Origin: Bacteroidales bacterium
Lineage (GTDB): Bacteria > Bacteroidota > Bacteroidia > Bacteroidales > Muribaculaceae
Assembly (NCBI GenBank): GCA_004552725.1
Contig: SFNM01000019.1
Location: forward strand, 1-26,351
DNA length: 26,351 nucleotides
Direction of reading: 5' to 3'
Shown here one piece after another: positions 8,488 to 15,674 of the stretch (within the stretch, counting starts at the first letter, position 1; every line of letters begins with the position of its first letter). A program made the translations under genes and the position numbers. The notes under the pieces are model-generated. The model had not been told where the DNA came from. It saw nothing but the letters and a program-made list of their open reading frames with translations, and searched no databases.

Positions 8488-8559
8488 TAGCCCATAGCAG
8501 AATCGAACTGCTCTTTCAAGAATGAAAATCTTGCGTCCTAACCGATAGACGAATGGGCC
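8488..8559 (-). tRNA. tRNA-Glu (anticodon TTC), distal copy
   Basis: On the - strand the sequence folds as a cloverleaf. The acceptor stem GGCCCAT pairs with ATGGGCT (one G-U), the anticodon stem is CAAGA/TCTTG with loop TTTTCAT and anticodon TTC, and the T-arm contains GTTCGATTC. Discriminator A is at 8488, and CCA is not encoded. It is identical to the copy at 8886-8957. Confidence 0.95.
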
Positions 8560-8596
8560 GAAATCTCTAAAAACTCAACTATGAAATAGTCGCTAC

Positions 8597-8851
8597 TTAG
8601 GCCAATTTGGCGATGTGGTGAGCGAGTTTGCTCTTAAGGTTAGCGGCTTTATTTTTTGAGATAGATTTTTTCGAAGCAAGACGGTCGAGCATGGCGCTAA
8701 CTACCACAAGCTTGGCTTGCGCTTCGGCTTTGTCGGTAATGCGGCGCAGGTTGCGAACGGCGTTGCGTGCGGTCTTAGCGTAATAGCGGTTGCGCAGGCG
8801 ACGGCTCTCGGTCTGGCGAATGCGTTTGATAGATGACTTATGATTTGCCAT
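8597..8851 (-). CDS. rpsT: 30S ribosomal protein S20
   Basis: This 84-residue, highly basic, helical protein binds 16S rRNA early in 30S assembly. The N-terminus MANHKSSIKRIRQTESRRLR is typical of S20, and length and Lys/Arg content fit. The gene lies between two identical tRNA-Glu genes on the same strand, 34 bases after the first and 37 before the second. With no promoter seen between them, it is probably transcribed with the tRNAs and released by tRNA processing. Confidence 0.97.
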   Translation of the reverse strand: MANHKSSIKRIRQTESRRLRNRYYAKTARNAVRNLRRITDKAEAQAKLVVVSAMLDRLASKKSISKNKAANLKSKLAHHIAKLA

Positions 8852-8885
8852 GTCGTTGTAAAAGAGGTTTGTAGTTTTAAATTAG

Positions 8886-8957
8886 TAGCCCATAGCAGAA
8901 TCGAACTGCTCTTTCAAGAATGAAAATCTTGCGTCCTAACCGATAGACGAATGGGCC
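8886..8957 (-). tRNA. tRNA-Glu (anticodon TTC), proximal copy
   Basis: This copy is identical to the tRNA at 8488-8559 across the whole gene plus one base after the discriminator. It is the first gene after the promoter at 8978-9008 and lies 34 bases upstream of rpsT. CCA is not encoded. Confidence 0.95.
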
Positions 8958-8977
8958 ATTGGCGCTTTAAGCGAGTG

Positions 8978-9008
8978 CAAAGTTAAGAACAATTTTTCAA
9001 TCCCACAA
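8978..9008 (-). promoter_or_regulatory. Promoter of the tRNA-Glu / rpsT unit (TTG-N20-TAACTTTG)
   Basis: On the - strand TTG (9008-9006), 20 bases, then TAACTTTG (8985-8978) give a full Bacteroidetes promoter. Initiation near 8972 leaves a 5' leader of about 15 bases before the first tRNA. Confidence 0.8.
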
Positions 9009-9063
9009 GTTTTCTTATAAAAAAATCACTTTTTTAAGGAATTTTTTCAAAAAAACCGAAAAA

Positions 9064-9240
9064 TCAGCGAGGCGAATCGCCAAATTCGCCGTAGAGGTTA
9101 AAAATACGTTTGCGGGCATTGAACTCTGCTTGCGGCAGTGTGTCGGCTTGTCGCTCATGATGTTGGCTGTCGGCTTGAGCGGATGATTTTTCGATGGAAG
9201 ACTTGCTTTTTATTGTATCGTCGGGTTGGATAGTATTCAT
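9064..9240 (-). CDS. 58-residue ORF overlapping the helicase stop codon
   Basis: The ATG (9240-9238) overlaps the helicase TGA (9239-9237) as ATGA, the classic layout for translational coupling. The ORF runs 58 codons to a TGA at 9066-9064. The product is polar and charged. Its first 38 residues look disordered (rich in Ser, Lys, Asp, Gln), and the C-terminus is more ordered (FNARKRIFNLYGEFGD). It has no membrane segment or cysteine. I recognise no family. The ATGA overlap and the ordered C-terminus argue that it is real; the short length leaves doubt. Confidence 0.5.
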   Translation of the reverse strand: MNTIQPDDTIKSKSSIEKSSAQADSQHHERQADTLPQAEFNARKRIFNLYGEFGDSPR

Positions 9241-12032
9241 TGGTAGCGAATGAGTTGGCCAAGCGGAAGGGAAGCGCTTGAGTGAGACATTATATAATGT
9301 TTATTGCAAACTACATAGAGAACGCTGCGTGCGCGAGTAACGGCCACGTTTACCAAGTTGGGCACGTTGCGGTCGATCCATCGAATTTTCCCTCCGGGGG
9401 TGTTGTCGGTGACCACGGTGGTGTAAATCATTGCGTCTTTTTCGTCGCCTTGGTATCGGTGGACGGTATCGGCATTGATGCGCGCCACCAATTTGGCCGG
9501 TATAAGCGAGTGGATGTACTCGGCTTGGTGGCGAAAAGGAGTGACGATGCCGATGGAGATTGTAGAATCTTCTTCGGCGAGTGACACGGCGATTTCGACG
9601 GCTTTGCGTGCTTCGGCTTCATTGATATTGATGTCGGGGGCTTTTTGCGCGCCTTGTACGTCAACTACCACGATGCCGCAAGAAGGGCCTTTCAGGCGGG
9701 TTAGATCGGTTTTCACCGCCAACTCGCCGCCGAGTTGGCGGCGATAGAACATGTGGTTGGAGTAGCCGATAATTTGCGGGTGGCAACGATAGTGGTTGCG
9801 CAGGACTACGGGGGCTGCAAGACCGCGGGTGGCGCTACCGATGAATGTACGGCAGTAGTCCCACAAGGAGGCTTCTACATACTTGAGATGAGGGGTGTTG
9901 CGGAGTTTGAGTGCTTGCTTTATCTCGGTTTCTTCTTCCACTTTCACCGGAGTGATGTGGCGCAATTGCATTGGGTCGCCGATTACAACCAATTGCTTGG
10001 TGCGCATCATCAGGGGGAGGGCTGAGGCAATGTCGCATTGCGATGCCTCGTCGATGATAACCATATCGAAAAATTCCGATGCAAGAGGGAAGGCGTTGCG
10101 AGCCGAGAGGCTGGTAACGGCGCTCAGGCGGAAGATGTCGAAAAAACGAGCGGCGTGGTTGGTGAATAGTTGGTATTCGCCACTGCGCCATGGAATGTTG
10201 TTGGGAATGTATTCCAGATACTTCGATATAATGCTCTTGGCCTCCGGTTTGTGTTTTTGAAATTCGATAAAGAGTGACAACAGTTCACTGCTATGATCCA
10301 CAATCCGCGTGCGGCAAGCAGTAATATCGCATCGGGCTTGGGGCACATCAACGGCTTGAAGACGGTCTAACTCGCGTTGGCGGGTTTCGCAGTCGGTGGT
10401 TAACCGGTTGATGGCGGCCTCAGCATCGGCTTTTGCTTGCGAGGCATTTTGGCGGGCGGTATCGCAATTTTTGATGTAAGATACGGCACGAGTGAGAATA
10501 TCTTCCACCGCTTGTTCATAGGCTTGCATCGCGGAGAAATCGCAAAGTTGAGCCACCGAATCGGCCAAACCGCGTTGCTGCACGATTTCTTTGACTTGGT
10601 ATGGCATATCCTCCACCACCGCCAACAGTTGCGCGGCATATTTCTTTTTGGAGAACCAATTATGCCAGAAACCAAAGGTGCCGGTAAGTTGGGCCGTAAT
10701 ATAGTTGATTAGCTTGCGCAGGGCCGATAGATGTTGGTGCAGTTGCTCCAACGACAAACCGGCCAACGAGGTAACATCGCTGAATTGAGCGTCGATTTGG
10801 GTCAATGAGGCCTTGAGATTGGACTCTATTTGTGCCAAGGCCGCAGTGTGATGTGCCAAATCATCGGTAAGAGCTACAAGCGAGCGTTGCAGAGCATCGG
10901 CGCGGCAGAGTATCCGTTTGGCAGCACGGATTTTTGCCACATCGTCATCATATTGGCGTTTGGCAGCGGAGAACGCGCTTGCATCGAATTGGTTGGAGGT
11001 GATTTCTGTTTGGATGCGTCGAATTTCGGTAGAAGTCTGCTGAGCAATCACTGATTTCGAGCCGAAGCGGAGCAAGTATCCGGAAGGGTCAATAGCATCG
11101 AATCGGTCTTTGACATTGTCGACGGCTTTATTGTTCTTACTTGCCACCAACACGCGCTTGCCTTGCAACAGCGCGTTGGCCAATATGTTTTCGATCACTT
11201 GGGTTTTGCCGGTGCCCGGTGGGCCGGTAATAACCGACACACGCGAATTGATGGCCGAGGCCACTGCGCTGAGTTGATGCTCGTCGAGAGCAGTGATTTG
11301 TATCAATTCTTCTTCCGCCACCGAAGCCACTTCATTGTCGATAGCAGTGCCGATGAGAAAATCGTGGAACAGCGAATTTGTTTTCAGCGCTTCAGCCAAT
11401 CGAGCGCTATTCAGTTCGGCATAGATTTGGCTTAGTAGTGCACTTTTGGATGTGAGGGTGAGGAAGACACCTTCGCCGAGCGATGCATCTGGCGCCACAT
11501 ATTGCTTCAGCACAGCCTCAACGCCTTGGCGCGATGGGTCGGCAGCAATACCATCGTTGATGGCATCAATCTCCTCCGAGGTGAGGTTCAATCGCTCGGC
11601 CTCGTCGCTATCAACCTCCAAATAACCGTATTTCAGCGGAAGCAACTCCGAGTCTATGTCGATGTCCTTATAGTCGTCGTAATCAATCACCGTGCTGAGA
11701 AGGCGATACATCTTATCGCCTACATACACGCAAATACCCGCACACAAATCTTTGGGAAATTTGGTTTGCGTCGGGTCTAAATTCTCGCGAAATTTCCAAT
11801 TGAAAAGTTGATTACATACCACATCAACCAGCAAGGTGTAATCATCGTAATGCTCCACTTGGTCATAGTCGAAATAGTTGCCATCTAAAGCATCGGAGGT
11901 TTTCATGCGCTCCAATTCTATCACCGCCTTGAAAAAATCAACAGCGGCGAGCGCCTCCCGCTCGACACCCTCAATAGCAGTGGAACGCATACGTCCAACC
12001 AACTGCTTCAACATTTGCTTGCTATATGCCAT
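9237..12032 (-). CDS. Superfamily 1 DNA/RNA helicase, UPF1/DNA2-like AAA protein
   Basis: This 931-residue protein has a complete SF1B helicase core: GPPGTGKT (270-277), DEAS (661-664), GDPMQL (685-690), LRNHYRCHPQI (744-754), TPFR (831-834), TVHRYQGDEKD (856-866) and VAVTRAR (896-902). A roughly 300-residue, mostly helical insertion between Walker A and DEAS has heptad-like stretches (about 355-415 and 500-590), probably the coiled-coil 1B region of this family. The N-terminal 240 residues match no domain I know, and there is no nuclease motif. It could act on DNA or RNA. It is divergent from the YgjP-like gene, and its stop overlaps a 58-residue ORF. Confidence 0.88.
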   Translation of the reverse strand: MAYSKQMLKQLVGRMRSTAIEGVEREALAAVDFFKAVIELERMKTSDALDGNYFDYDQVEHYDDYTLLVDVVCNQLFNWKFRENLDPTQTKFPKDLCAGICVYVGDKMYRLLSTVIDYDDYKDIDIDSELLPLKYGYLEVDSDEAERLNLTSEEIDAINDGIAADPSRQGVEAVLKQYVAPDASLGEGVFLTLTSKSALLSQIYAELNSARLAEALKTNSLFHDFLIGTAIDNEVASVAEEELIQITALDEHQLSAVASAINSRVSVITGPPGTGKTQVIENILANALLQGKRVLVASKNNKAVDNVKDRFDAIDPSGYLLRFGSKSVIAQQTSTEIRRIQTEITSNQFDASAFSAAKRQYDDDVAKIRAAKRILCRADALQRSLVALTDDLAHHTAALAQIESNLKASLTQIDAQFSDVTSLAGLSLEQLHQHLSALRKLINYITAQLTGTFGFWHNWFSKKKYAAQLLAVVEDMPYQVKEIVQQRGLADSVAQLCDFSAMQAYEQAVEDILTRAVSYIKNCDTARQNASQAKADAEAAINRLTTDCETRQRELDRLQAVDVPQARCDITACRTRIVDHSSELLSLFIEFQKHKPEAKSIISKYLEYIPNNIPWRSGEYQLFTNHAARFFDIFRLSAVTSLSARNAFPLASEFFDMVIIDEASQCDIASALPLMMRTKQLVVIGDPMQLRHITPVKVEEETEIKQALKLRNTPHLKYVEASLWDYCRTFIGSATRGLAAPVVLRNHYRCHPQIIGYSNHMFYRRQLGGELAVKTDLTRLKGPSCGIVVVDVQGAQKAPDININEAEARKAVEIAVSLAEEDSTISIGIVTPFRHQAEYIHSLIPAKLVARINADTVHRYQGDEKDAMIYTTVVTDNTPGGKIRWIDRNVPNLVNVAVTRARSVLYVVCNKHYIMSHSSASLPLGQLIRYQ

Positions 12033-12067
12033 TTTGAATGATTATTGTGGAACACAATTGATTGTCG

Positions 12068-12075
12068 CAAAGTTA
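12068..12075 (-). promoter_or_regulatory. Candidate helicase promoter -7 box
   Basis: TAACTTTG on the - strand (12075-12068) lies 35 bases before the helicase ATG. No TTTG or TTG is found at the normal 19-21 base spacing; the nearest TTTG (12105-12102) is 26 bases away. The expected -33 position overlaps the -33 element of the opposing promoter. Confidence 0.5.
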
Positions 12076-12092
12076 CACATTTTTTCTGAATA

Positions 12093-12124
12093 TTTGTATC
12101 GCAAACAAAAATATTGTATCTTTG
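12093..12124 (+). promoter_or_regulatory. Promoter of the YgjP-like metallopeptidase gene (TTTG-N20-TATCTTTG)
   Basis: TTTG (12093-12096), 20 bases, then TATCTTTG (12117-12124) give a full match to the Bacteroidetes promoter. The -7 box ends only 7 bases before the ATG at 12132, so the mRNA should have almost no 5' leader. Confidence 0.8.
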
Positions 12125-12131
12125 CATCGCT

Positions 12132-12839
12132 ATGAGTATCAATCCATATCGACATTACGATTTTTACGATGAGCGCGTGGGCCATGTGGTAATTTATCTG
12201 CGCCCGACATCGCGCCGCATCACTGCCAAATGGCTCGACCATAAGTTGACTATCAACGCGCCAACAAGCATCGACATCGACCGCCTCCGAAAATATTATG
12301 AGGAGAGTATAGTGCCGTTCGCGCTCGAACACAAACCCAAAACGGTCAATTCCATCGACAGCGAATTGCTAAAAGTGGATGTTGAGCAGTCCGACACAAT
12401 AGAGTCGCACTACGCGCAAATCAAATATCTCAAATCCGACGGTAAAAAAGTGCATTTGTGCTTGATAATATCGTCGGCCGATGATATCAATGCTCCGGAC
12501 ACTCAGACTATTATCAACGATGGCTTTAAAAAGTGCATGAAAAAAGTGGTGGCAAACACAGTCGTTGCCGAAGCATGGCAAATCGCCCGCCAACTCGGTG
12601 TAGAATCACGCATCAGCCAAATCAAGGCCACATTAGCCAACTCTCGCCTGGGCTCCTGCTCCTCGCACGGAGTGATTTCGCTCAGCCATCTTCTGGCCAC
12701 GCGCACATGGGACGAACGCGTCAACACCATCACCCACGAATTTGCCCACCTCACTCACATGAACCACTCGCCGGAGTTTCATGCCCTACATCAACAATAC
12801 CTCGACCATATCTTGAAAAGCAAAGTGGTTGTAAGATAG
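12132..12839 (+). CDS. YgjP-like (DUF45, SprT/WLM-related) zinc metallopeptidase
   Basis: This 235-residue predicted zinc protease has HEFAH (202-206) followed by NHSPEFH (211-217), the YgjP pattern of two zinc-binding His, the catalytic Glu and a third His (H212). The upstream family motif WGSCS appears as LGSCSS (173-178), so the usual Trp is Leu. The N-terminal half is weakly similar at best. An in-frame TTG at 12114 is excluded as a start because the promoter -7 box (12117-12124) lies downstream of it, so the ATG at 12132 is used. No signal peptide is seen; the protein is probably cytoplasmic. Substrates of this family are unknown to me. Confidence 0.82.
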   Translation: MSINPYRHYDFYDERVGHVVIYLRPTSRRITAKWLDHKLTINAPTSIDIDRLRKYYEESIVPFALEHKPKTVNSIDSELLKVDVEQSDTIESHYAQIKYLKSDGKKVHLCLIISSADDINAPDTQTIINDGFKKCMKKVVANTVVAEAWQIARQLGVESRISQIKATLANSRLGSCSSHGVISLSHLLATRTWDERVNTITHEFAHLTHMNHSPEFHALHQQYLDHILKSKVVVR

Positions 12840-13060
12840 TTCTATTGTAAACGTTTTTTTTGTTGTACGTTTATGTTTTTCACTAAAAACGTGAATAAAC
12901 GACGGTAAAAAGCGATTGAAAGCATTTTGCGCTTTTTTCAAGCAAAAATCCGCTGAAAATTGTTACAAATTATGATTTATTGCAAAATAATTCTTTTTAG
13001 TGCCAAAAAGCAACAACTACAGCCTAATATTAACAAATCTTATGAATTATTTACAAATTT
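12840..13060 (+). other. AT-rich non-coding stretch with imperfect inverted repeats
   Basis: I see no credible gene here. Two inverted repeats stand out. CGTTTAT/ATAAACG with an inner GTTTTT/AAAAAC stem and a four-base bulge spans 12868-12901. An 8-bp AAAAAGCG/CGCTTTTT stem with a 15-base loop spans 12907-12937, followed by one more T. Either could end transcription of the metallopeptidase gene, though both are weaker than the other terminators in the window. Confidence 0.45.
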
Positions 13061-13064
13061 TTTG

Positions 13065-13095
13065 TTGCACACACCAAAATAAGGTATTAACTTTG
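13065..13095 (+). promoter_or_regulatory. Promoter of a candidate small RNA (TTG-N20-TAACTTTG)
   Basis: TTG (13065-13067), 20 bases, then TAACTTTG (13088-13095) match the consensus. The flank just upstream is AT-rich. No substantial + strand ORF follows before the terminator at 13174-13207. Confidence 0.7.
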
Positions 13096-13100
13096 CATCG

Positions 13101-13207
13101 GTTTAGAACATTTCTCTTAGGATAACGTTTTGTTAGACTCACAATATATACTTGAATTTTGGTTATGAGGGAGGTGCGTTACTGTGAAGTAGCGCACTTT
13201 CATTTTT
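13101..13207 (+). ncRNA. Candidate small non-coding RNA of about 107 nt
   Basis: A full promoter (13065-13095) and an intrinsic terminator (13174-13207) lie on the same strand about 80 bases apart with no sizeable ORF between, in a 400-base gap between a + strand and a - strand gene. A start near 13101 and an end near 13207 are predicted. A 28-codon ORF from 13165 runs through the terminator hairpin and is unlikely to be the product. I could not assign an RNA family. It could be a trans-acting RNA, or a leftover leader of a lost gene. Confidence 0.5.
13174..13207 (+). terminator. Intrinsic terminator of the candidate small RNA
   Basis: A 9-bp stem with one G-U pair (13174-13182 with 13189-13197) and loop TGTGAA is followed by TTTCATTTTT. 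The T-run is on the + strand side only, so it does not serve the - strand trkA-like gene ending at 13240. Confidence 0.8.
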
Positions 13208-13239
13208 CTCTCCCTACGCCTGTTTATAATATTCAGATT

Positions 13240-13659
13240 TTAGATTAGGTCGCCGGGGGTGTTGCTGTCGATATGGGAGGCGATGGTGCGAGCTGCGTAT
13301 GTTTCGGGAATGAAAATTTGATTGATGCCCATGGCGCGCAGTATCGACATGTGCACCTCGTCGATGGCTCGAGCGGCTATGTTGAGCACTCGCTGCTCCT
13401 TGAGAGCCGCTACCACACGCAACGAATAGTCCATTCCTTTGCCTATGGCCACTATGGCTTGGTCGATTTGATTGAGCGGGAGCGAACGGAGACCCACCGG
13501 GTCTGTGGCATCCATAATATATGTGACCGAAATACGGTCTTTCAACAAGTCGACACGCTGCTCCACGGTGTCAACTCCTATCACTTCATGGCCTTTGTCG
13601 GTAAGTTCCTCGGCTAAGGTGCGGCCAAAATTACCCAAGCCGATTATCAAATACTTCAT
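13240..13659 (-). CDS. TrkA-N (RCK_N) domain protein lacking the RCK_C domain
   Basis: This 139-residue protein is a single Rossmann NAD(P)/nucleotide-binding domain like those gating Trk/Ktr potassium channels. It starts MKYLIIGLGNFGRTLAEEL with the GxGxxG-type loop, then VDTVEQRV and the IDQAIVAIG strand. It ends about where RCK_C would begin (PETYAARTIASHIDSNTPGDLI), so it is much shorter than the usual 220 or so residues. No continuation is seen in another frame. The ATG at 13659 is chosen because the promoter (13677-13708) lies inside the only upstream extension. No TrkH or KtrB partner is in the window, so a potassium role is uncertain. Confidence 0.8.
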   Translation of the reverse strand: MKYLIIGLGNFGRTLAEELTDKGHEVIGVDTVEQRVDLLKDRISVTYIMDATDPVGLRSLPLNQIDQAIVAIGKGMDYSLRVVAALKEQRVLNIAARAIDEVHMSILRAMGINQIFIPETYAARTIASHIDSNTPGDLI

Positions 13660-13676
13660 CTTTTTGCTATTTTTCG

Positions 13677-13708
13677 CAAAAGTACGAATTTTTTCGAAAA
13701 AAGCCAAA
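13677..13708 (-). promoter_or_regulatory. Promoter of the TrkA-N gene (TTTG-N20-TACTTTTG)
   Basis: On the - strand TTTG (13708-13705), 20 bases, then TACTTTTG (13684-13677) match the consensus fully. Initiation near 13671 leaves about 12 bases before the ATG at 13659. Confidence 0.75.
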
Positions 13709-13752
13709 TGAAAATCTTATTGGAATCGGCTTTGCATTGTCGTCCCACGGAC

Positions 13753-14325
13753 TTAGAATTTGGGGGAGAGGTGGGTGGTTGAGGCAGGAGTGAGGGCTGC
13801 GGAGAGGGCAGCCGCAGCGTTATTGGCGGTGGTCCAGAGGCGTGCGTGGTCGGAGGGCATAAATCCGGCGGTGATGGCGCTGTGGAGTGTGGCGATAAAA
13901 GGGTCGTAGAAGCCGTTGATGTTGAGAAGCACAATGTTGCCGTGGTAGATGCCGAGTTGGCGATGGCAGATAATTTCGGTAAGTTCTTCGAAGGTGCCGA
14001 TGCCACCGGGCAGAGCGATGACGGCTTGCGACAGGCGGGCCATTGTGGCTTTGCGCGTGTGCATAGAGTCGGTGATGATGGTTTCGGAAGCATCGGGGTC
14101 GTTCCACCCGCGGTCGACCATAAATTGAGGTATGACGCACACGGTGTGGCCACCGGCGGCTCTGCAACTGCGTCCTACTGCGCCCATCAGCCCCATGCGC
14201 CCACCGCCGTAGATGAGTGGCAAGCCCGCATGGGCGATGGCTTGTCCGAGGAGTTCGGCTTGGCGAATATATTGCGGGTCGACACCGGAGGCCGACCCGC
14301 AGAATATGGTAATACCTTGTGGCAT
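13753..14325 (-). CDS. LOG family nucleotide 5'-monophosphate phosphoribohydrolase (TIGR00730)
   Basis: This 190-residue protein has the two signatures of the LOG (formerly mis-named lysine decarboxylase) family: GGGRMGLMG (40-48) and PGGIGTFEELTE (106-117), with the active-site Arg92-Lys93 pair. Enzymes of this family hydrolyse the N-glycosidic bond of nucleotides such as cytokinin riboside 5'-phosphate or purine nucleotides. The bacterial substrate is often not known. It begins 6 bases after the der stop codon and is probably the last gene of the era-der unit. The frame ends with a low-complexity Ala/Ser/Thr tail. Confidence 0.88.
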   Translation of the reverse strand: MPQGITIFCGSASGVDPQYIRQAELLGQAIAHAGLPLIYGGGRMGLMGAVGRSCRAAGGHTVCVIPQFMVDRGWNDPDASETIITDSMHTRKATMARLSQAVIALPGGIGTFEELTEIICHRQLGIYHGNIVLLNINGFYDPFIATLHSAITAGFMPSDHARLWTTANNAAAALSAALTPASTTHLSPKF

Positions 14326-14331
14326 AAGCGG

Positions 14332-15645
14332 TTATGCTTTATCGCGGAAGTAAAGTTTGATAGGCGTACCGGAGAATTGCCAGTGCTCGCGAATTTTGTT
14401 TTCGAGGTAACGACGATACGGCTCTTTGACCCACTGAGGAAGGTTGCAGAAGAATATAAACGTAGGCACGCGCGAATCCTTGAGCATGGTGATGTACTTG
14501 ATTTTGATGTACTTACCTTTGTTGGATGGAGGCGGATAGGCAGCGATATCTTCTTGTAAGGTACGGTTGAGGGTGGAGGTGGGCACGGTTTGCTGGCGAT
14601 TTTTATATACTTGGCAAGCGGTTTCCACTACCTTATATATACGTTGCTTGGTCAGCGCCGAGGCGAAGATGATGGGGAAATCGGTGAACGGAGCGAAGCG
14701 AGCACGTATCGACTCCTCGAAGTGAGTGATGGCAGTTTGCGACTTGTCGGTGGCGATGTCCCACTTGTTCACCACTACCACCAAGCCCTTGTTATTGCGC
14801 TGAATAAGTTGGAAGATGTTGCAATCTTGGGCTTCGATGCCGCGGGTGGCGTCGATGATGAGGATGCACACGTCGGAGGCTTCGATGGAGCGGATGGAGC
14901 GAATTACCGAGTAGTATTCGATGTCTTCGTTCACCTTGGCTTTTTTGCGTATGCCCGCAGTGTCGACCAGATAGAAGTCGAAGCCGAACTTATCGTAGCG
15001 AGTGTAGATTGAGTCGCGAGTAGTACCGGCGATGTCGGTCACAATATGTCGGTCCTCGCCGATGAAAGCATTGATGAGCGATGATTTGCCGGCATTTGGG
15101 CGGCCGACGATGGCAAATTTGGGTATATCCTCAAGCGCCTCTTCGGGGCCTTTGTCCTCCGGGAGGTCTTTCACCACTTGGTCCAAGAGGTCACCGGTGC
15201 CATAACCGTTGTTGGCCGACACCGGCATGGGGTCGCCAAGTCCGAAAGCATAAAATTCCGGCACATTGTACACCCACTCGTTCGAATCGACCTTGTTGGC
15301 TACCAAAATCACCGGCTTGCGACTCTTGCGCAAAATCTCCGCCACGCGGTCGTCGAGGTCGGTAGTGCCGTTCATAGCATCAACCACAAAGAGGATTACG
15401 TCGGCTTGCTCAATAGCAAGTTGCACTTGGCGATTGATTTCCGACTCAAACACGTCGTCGGAGTTGACAACCCAACCACCGGTATCGACGATGGAAAATT
15501 CCACACCATTCCAATCCACTTTGCCGTATTGACGGTCGCGAGTGGTGCCGGAAGTGGGGTCGACGATAGCCGTGCGAGTTTGAGTGAGGCGGTTAAACAG
15601 GGTGGACTTGCCCACGTTGGGACGTCCTACGATTGCTACCAGCAT
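14332..15645 (-). CDS. der: Ribosome biogenesis GTPase Der (EngA)
   Basis: This 437-residue protein has two tandem GTPase domains followed by a KH-like domain, as in Der, which acts in 50S subunit maturation. Domain 1 carries GRPNVGKS (7-14), DTGG and NKVD. Domain 2 carries GRPNAGKS (about 181-188), DTAG and NKWD. The C-terminal 110 residues form the KH-like domain, and the family length is normal. It lies 29 bases after era and 6 before the LOG gene on the same strand. No promoter is seen in those gaps, so the three are likely co-transcribed. Confidence 0.97.
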   Translation of the reverse strand: MLVAIVGRPNVGKSTLFNRLTQTRTAIVDPTSGTTRDRQYGKVDWNGVEFSIVDTGGWVVNSDDVFESEINRQVQLAIEQADVILFVVDAMNGTTDLDDRVAEILRKSRKPVILVANKVDSNEWVYNVPEFYAFGLGDPMPVSANNGYGTGDLLDQVVKDLPEDKGPEEALEDIPKFAIVGRPNAGKSSLINAFIGEDRHIVTDIAGTTRDSIYTRYDKFGFDFYLVDTAGIRKKAKVNEDIEYYSVIRSIRSIEASDVCILIIDATRGIEAQDCNIFQLIQRNNKGLVVVVNKWDIATDKSQTAITHFEESIRARFAPFTDFPIIFASALTKQRIYKVVETACQVYKNRQQTVPTSTLNRTLQEDIAAYPPPSNKGKYIKIKYITMLKDSRVPTFIFFCNLPQWVKEPYRRYLENKIREHWQFSGTPIKLYFRDKA

Positions 15646-15674
15646 ATTTATTTCAAGAGGTTAATGTAATTCAA

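Noticed and set aside
8487..8957. Direct repeats of a tRNA gene, considered as attachment sites of an integrated element
   Set aside because: The repeats are whole functional tRNA genes and the only gene between them is rpsT. No integrase or mobile gene is present.
9237..12839. Helicase plus metallopeptidase considered as a new defence system
   Set aside because: The genes are divergent rather than in one operon, both families are widespread outside defence, and no nuclease, toxin or mobile gene is nearby. The link is kept only as a promoter observation.
13165..13251. 28-codon + strand ORF (ATG 13165 to TAG) within the candidate small RNA
   Set aside because: Most of it runs through the terminator hairpin and T-run and then into the end of the opposing gene, so it is unlikely to be made.
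13846..14559. A 237-codon + strand open frame
   Set aside because: It runs antisense across both the LOG gene and the 3' end of der, which are clear family members; it is a shadow of their codon use.
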